A DNA stretch of 9,107 bases from Akkermansiaceae bacterium (lineage in GTDB: Bacteria > Verrucomicrobiota > Verrucomicrobiia > Verrucomicrobiales > Akkermansiaceae), in the NCBI GenBank assembly GCA_023300065.1, contig JALZWJ010000082.1, forward strand, positions 1 through 9,107, in the 5' to 3' direction. The notes beneath the pieces are model-generated. The model saw only the letters and a program-made list of their open reading frames with translations. It was not told the DNA's origin and did no database searches. Shown here in pieces: positions 5,731 through 9,107 of the stretch; position 1 is the first letter of the stretch; each line of letters begins with the position of its first letter. Made by a program: the position numbers and the translations under genes.

Positions 5731-7458
5731 ATGCTCACAGTCCTACAAATCCTCGGCGCTCTTGGTGTTTTTCTTTTCGGCATGAAGGTCATGTCTGAAG
5801 GTGTTCAGAAGTTTGCTGGTGCGCGCATGCGGGCCGCTCTCGCTTCGATCACTGGGAATCGGTTGAAAGGGGTCCTCACCGGCCTCTTCACCACTGGCCT
5901 CGTTCAGTCCTCCTCCGCCACCACCGTCCTCGTCGTCTCCTTCGTGAACGTCGGCTTGCTCACCTTAGTTGAGTCCATCGGTGTCATCATGGGCGCGAAT
6001 CTCGGCACCACGCTCACCGCTTGGATCATCGCCTCGGTTGGCAAGTTCAGTATCGCTAAGATTGCGATCTACATCATCGGCGTCGGCTTTCCTCTCTTCT
6101 TCGCCGGTAAGGGGAAGTGGAAGTCCTTTGGGGAATTCGTCCTCGGCTTCGGTCTCCTTTTCCTCGGTCTAGACCTTCTCAAAGGGGCGGTTCCTGATCT
6201 GAAGTCAGGCGTTAAAAGCGATCAAGACGTCATCGGTGTCATCCAGTATTGGATCGCGCTGCTCAGTAACAAAGGCTATCTCACTTACGTTCTCTTCATG
6301 ATGGCGGGCATCGTGCTCACCCTCGTGGTTCAGTCCTCCTCCGCCGCGATGGCCATCACCATCACCTGTGCGAGCGCGGGTTGGTTCGGCACCGATGCTT
6401 TCGAGGTCTTTAAAATCTCCGCTGCTGTGGTCCTCGGAGAGAATATCGGAACGACTGTCACGGCATGGCTAGCCTCGCTAGGTGCCAACACGGAGGCGAA
6501 ACGAGCCGCGCGAGCGCACTTTCTCTTTAATGTCATCGGCACCGTTTGGATGCTCGTTGTCTTCCTTGCCTTCACGAAGATGGTCTGGTTCGTCGCTCAG
6601 CATCTCCCAGAAGGGATGAAGTCCGCTAAGAAGGACTTTGGCACCAGTGAGGTCGCCTTCGCAACCGCCATCTTCCACACCTCGTTTAACTTAATCAACG
6701 TGCTAGTCCTCATCTGGTTCGTCCCACAAATTGCCAGCTTCGTGCAGAAGTGGGTGCCTGAGAAAGTTGGAACAGATCGCGATCAAAATCGCCTCCGCTA
6801 CATCTCTCAGAATCTCGTCGATCTCGGGGAACTCAACATTGCAGAAGCGGAAGATGCCGTGCGCAAGATGTCACATCACACCAACGACATGTTCAAAGGC
6901 TTTAAAAAGGTCTTTGATAATCCCTCCGCAGATCTCTCCACCGAGGTCACCCGCCTCAAGAATATGGAAGAGGAGGCTGATCTCATGATGCAGGACATCA
7001 CCGAGTATCTCGTCAAATGTGTGGCCCGCGATATGAATGCGGAGAATGCCTCTAACATCGCCGCCATGATCCGGATCGTCGCGGAGCTAGAGGAATCTAC
7101 CGATTGCATCTACCGCCTCGTCAAGCTCACCGAGAAGAAATACAATAAATCCTACAAGTTCACTGAGCACCAAGTGGAGCAATTTGGGCAAATCACCTCT
7201 GTGGTCGGCCAAGCTCTGGAGGCTGTGGATAGCTACCTTCTCCGTCGCACTCCGCCGGAGGTCATTAGCTCCGTGAAGTCGCTCGAAGCTCAGTCCAGCG
7301 ACATGCGTAAGAGCTTTAACAAGGAAGCCGTGAAGCGGATGGCGGAAGGGGATATCCGAGTCGAGATGCTCTACACCGATATCAACAACCAGCTCATGGC
7401 ACTTGCGAATCACTCCCTCGGAGTGATGGAAGCCAGCGACCTTGCTTCAGGGCACTAA
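5731..7458 (+). CDS. Na+/phosphate cotransporter with C-terminal PhoU-like domain
   Basis: A 575-aa inner-membrane transporter of the Na_Pi_cotrans (NptA/YjbB-like) family, expected to move inorganic phosphate coupled to sodium. The two inverted-repeat units are clear: QSSSA at 59-63 with GANLGTT at 88-94, and QSSSA at 201-205 with GENIGTT at 236-242. These are the signature substrate-site loops. Membrane segments fill residues 1-340 (for example 5-18, 65-100, 108-124, 135-150, 185-215, 228-250, 262-285 and 315-338). Residues 365-565 are soluble and helical, with the PhoU-like pattern of spaced acidic and basic residues (such as LKNMEEEAD at 409-417 and IVAELEESTD at 449-458). The length is typical for the fused form. 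The ATG has no Shine-Dalgarno and sits behind the leader described above. The gene ends at a strong terminator, so it probably forms its own transcript. Transport direction cannot be read from sequence. Confidence 0.95.
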   Translation: MLTVLQILGALGVFLFGMKVMSEGVQKFAGARMRAALASITGNRLKGVLTGLFTTGLVQSSSATTVLVVSFVNVGLLTLVESIGVIMGANLGTTLTAWIIASVGKFSIAKIAIYIIGVGFPLFFAGKGKWKSFGEFVLGFGLLFLGLDLLKGAVPDLKSGVKSDQDVIGVIQYWIALLSNKGYLTYVLFMMAGIVLTLVVQSSSAAMAITITCASAGWFGTDAFEVFKISAAVVLGENIGTTVTAWLASLGANTEAKRAARAHFLFNVIGTVWMLVVFLAFTKMVWFVAQHLPEGMKSAKKDFGTSEVAFATAIFHTSFNLINVLVLIWFVPQIASFVQKWVPEKVGTDRDQNRLRYISQNLVDLGELNIAEAEDAVRKMSHHTNDMFKGFKKVFDNPSADLSTEVTRLKNMEEEADLMMQDITEYLVKCVARDMNAENASNIAAMIRIVAELEESTDCIYRLVKLTEKKYNKSYKFTEHQVEQFGQITSVVGQALEAVDSYLLRRTPPEVISSVKSLEAQSSDMRKSFNKEAVKRMAEGDIRVEMLYTDINNQLMALANHSLGVMEASDLASGH

Positions 7459-7476
7459 GCTCGCCTGATCATCTTT

Positions 7477-7516
7477 AGACCCCGATTGTGGACCTCCACA
7501 ATCGGGGTCTTTTTTT
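7477..7516 (+). terminator. Rho-independent terminator after the phosphate transporter
   Basis: A perfect 15-bp stem pairs 7477-7491 with 7496-7510 around the loop ACCT. It is followed by a T run at 7510-7516. It starts 18 nt after the transporter stop. There is no T run on the other strand, so it works for plus-strand transcription only. Confidence 0.95.
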
Positions 7517-7548
7517 GTCCGACCTTGTAGAAGGGCGAATCGTAGGCG

Positions 7549-8781
7549 ATGACATTGCTCATGAAACCCGTTGTGATCGTTGGCGCTGGCCTTTCTGGGC
7601 TGACCTGTGCCGTCGCCCTCCATGAAGCTGGCGTGCCAGTGATCCTCCTAGAAGCGTCGGATGACGTCGGCGGCCGCGTGCGAACAGATGAAGTAGAGGG
7701 GTTTCTCCTCGACCGTGGCTTCCAAGTCTACCTCGATGCCTATCCGGAGGCAGGGAAGGTCTTGGATCTCACCGCCCTAAATCTCCGCTCATTCCAGCCC
7801 GGTGCCCTCGTCTTTGATGGGAAGAAACTCCACCCCGTGATGGATGTCTTCCGCTGCCCATTCTCCCTTTTTCGCTCCGCTCTCGCTCCCATTGGTTCCA
7901 TTTTTGATAAGCTCAAGGTCGCCATCTTACGGCAAAAAATTCTCGATTCATCACTCGCCGAGATCGCCACTCGCTCCGACCAATCAACCGAGCGTTACCT
8001 CCGTGATTTTGGATTTTCCGCAAAGATGATCGATGTCTTCTTCCGCAGTTTCTATGGCGGTATTTTCCTAGAGCGGGAACTCCAAACCTCCAGCCGCATG
8101 TTTGAATTTACCTTCCGCATGTTTAGCAAAGGCAGTGCTACCGTGCCCGAAAAAGGAATGGGAGAAATCCCGCAGCAACTCCGCCGCCGCTTACCTCCTG
8201 AGGCACTCCGGCTTCACTCCGAAGTCACCTCCGTAAACGATCAAGAGGTCACTTTAAGCTCGGGTGAAGTCATCGCCGCCGCCCGCGTCGTCATCGCGAC
8301 CGAGGCACCCGTGACCGCGGGGCTGGTCCCAGAGTTTGCATCAAGCGCGCCCGCATCTCGGGCCGTCACTAGCCTCTCTTTTGAGGCTGCAAAATCCCCC
8401 CTCGCCAAAGCCATCATCGCCCTCAATGGAACCTCAAAAGGCCTCGTAAATAACGTCGCAGTCATGAGCCAAGTCTCAGAATCTTATGCTCCCTCAGAGC
8501 GCTCCCTCGTTTCCGTCTCGGTGCTGGGCGCTCATGATGAATCAGATCTCCCTGAGGCCGTGAAAGAGGAATTAGCAGAATGGTTCGGCCCAGCAGTCAG
8601 CCAGTGGAGACATCTACGCACCCACCTCATTCACCATGCTCTGCCAGAACAGCAAGCTTCCGAGCCGGCCGGGTTCCGCGAAATCGGCGGTATCCTCATT
8701 TGCGGAGACCATGCGGTCAGCGCCTCCATCGAGGGTGCCATCACCTCCGGCCTCGCGACTGCGGCCGTGATCCTCGCTTAG
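7549..8781 (+). CDS. FAD-dependent oxidoreductase of the amine oxidase / phytoene desaturase-like superfamily
   Basis: A 410-aa flavoprotein. The N-terminus carries a Rossmann dinucleotide-binding motif VVIVGAGLSGL (8-18), with the ribose-binding acidic residue Glu35 at the end of the second strand, then the GGRVRT motif (41-46) and LDRGFQVYLDAYPE (54-67). The C-terminus has the matching FAD motif GDHAVSASIEGAITSG (386-401). The middle is the variable substrate-binding part. The family includes monoamine oxidases, protoporphyrinogen oxidases and carotenoid desaturases/isomerases. No residue here fixes the substrate, and no carotenoid or haem genes are adjacent. No signal peptide or membrane span is evident, so it is probably cytosolic or membrane-peripheral. 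The start could also be the ATG at 7561, four codons later, which places MKPVVIVGAG at the usual distance. It begins only 32 nt after the terminator T run, and no promoter is evident there. Confidence 0.88.
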   Translation: MTLLMKPVVIVGAGLSGLTCAVALHEAGVPVILLEASDDVGGRVRTDEVEGFLLDRGFQVYLDAYPEAGKVLDLTALNLRSFQPGALVFDGKKLHPVMDVFRCPFSLFRSALAPIGSIFDKLKVAILRQKILDSSLAEIATRSDQSTERYLRDFGFSAKMIDVFFRSFYGGIFLERELQTSSRMFEFTFRMFSKGSATVPEKGMGEIPQQLRRRLPPEALRLHSEVTSVNDQEVTLSSGEVIAAARVVIATEAPVTAGLVPEFASSAPASRAVTSLSFEAAKSPLAKAIIALNGTSKGLVNNVAVMSQVSESYAPSERSLVSVSVLGAHDESDLPEAVKEELAEWFGPAVSQWRHLRTHLIHHALPEQQASEPAGFREIGGILICGDHAVSASIEGAITSGLATAAVILA

Positions 8782-9107
8782 ACCTCCCGCCGATCCAACA
8801 AAGCCGCACGGCGCGGGTCAGTGGCTTGCAGGTGGGCCAGCGCGATCGCCATCGCATCGGCGGCATCCGATGGGGGAGTCTCTGATAAACCGAGCAGCGC
8901 CCGGATCATGAAGGCGACTTGATCCTTATCTGCCGTACCCTTTCCCACGATTGCTTTCTTCACCTTCTTCGGGGAATATTCATAGACCTTTAACCCATAA
9001 AAAGCCGCCGCAATCAAAGGCGCAGCCCGTGCCGCACCCATCGAGATGGCCGTCTTATGTGACTGCACAAAAATGATCCCCTCAATCGCAACCTCATCCG
9101 GCTGCCA
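8778..9107 (-). CDS. ruvC: Crossover junction endodeoxyribonuclease RuvC, N-terminus outside window
   Basis: RuvC resolves Holliday junctions made during recombination and repair, acting with RuvAB. The minus-strand frame is open to the window edge; 109 residues are visible, starting WQPDEVAIEG. The Glu of VAIEG corresponds to catalytic Glu66 of E. coli. The YEYSPKKVKKAIVGKGTADKDQV region and the SDAADAMAIA motif carrying the two C-terminal catalytic aspartates (Asp138 and Asp141 in E. coli) are clear. The first catalytic aspartate (Asp7) lies beyond base 9107. A GTG at 9066-9068 is not the real start, because homology continues upstream of it. The stop TAA (8778-8780) overlaps the TAG of the convergent flavoprotein gene, sharing the string TTAG. 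No ruvA or ruvB is visible. Confidence 0.93.
   Translation of the reverse strand, partial: WQPDEVAIEGIIFVQSHKTAISMGAARAAPLIAAAFYGLKVYEYSPKKVKKAIVGKGTADKDQVAFMIRALLGLSETPPSDAADAMAIALAHLQATDPRRAALLDRREV

Noticed and set aside
8580..8885. 101-codon plus-strand frame overlapping the flavoprotein end and ruvC
   Set aside because: It is out of frame with two recognised proteins, rich in Arg/His/Pro, and has no domain.

Overview
This 9.1 kb window reads as an ordinary chromosomal stretch of a Gram-negative bacterium with moderate GC. The best guess is Verrucomicrobiota. That rests on the gene repertoire: a mixed-group phosphofructokinase, a PEP-CTERM-type CAAX-protease-related membrane protein and a TPR-like/beta-helix membrane protein. 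The near absence of Shine-Dalgarno sequences is compatible with it. The phylum is an inference; no rRNA or marker phylogeny is available here.

Layout, left to right. (1) Positions 2-3492 hold a tight plus-strand run: the 3' part of a 6-phosphofructokinase gene, an Lrp/AsnC regulator, a class I/II PLP aminotransferase of the B. subtilis AlaT (YugH) type, and a CPBP-family intramembrane protease-like protein. Gaps are 29, 15 and 12 nt. (2) After 60 nt comes a GTG-started 652-aa single-pass membrane protein with alpha-helical (TPR-like) repeats and a right-handed beta-helix. (3) A 219-nt gap (5512-5730) contains a G-quadruplex-type motif, a small palindrome, an 18-nt Pho-box-like sequence, and a leader with a 16-codon ORF that spans mutually exclusive hairpins. 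(4) Next is a 575-aa Na+/phosphate cotransporter with a PhoU-like tail, closed by a strong intrinsic terminator. (5) A FAD-dependent amine-oxidase-family flavoprotein follows. Its stop codon overlaps that of a convergent, 5'-truncated ruvC on the minus strand.

Functionally, the left cluster links glycolysis (fructose-6-phosphate phosphorylation) with amino-acid transamination under a local Lrp-type regulator. The phosphate transporter has its own regulatory-looking leader. No phage, transposon, CRISPR, tRNA or rRNA is seen.

The most interesting features are the leader of the phosphate transporter gene (5640-5730), the G-quadruplex-type motif after the beta-helix gene, the three-part architecture of the beta-helix protein, and a switch of strand composition. 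The plus strand is G-rich to about 3.5 kb and C-rich from about 4.3 kb to the end.
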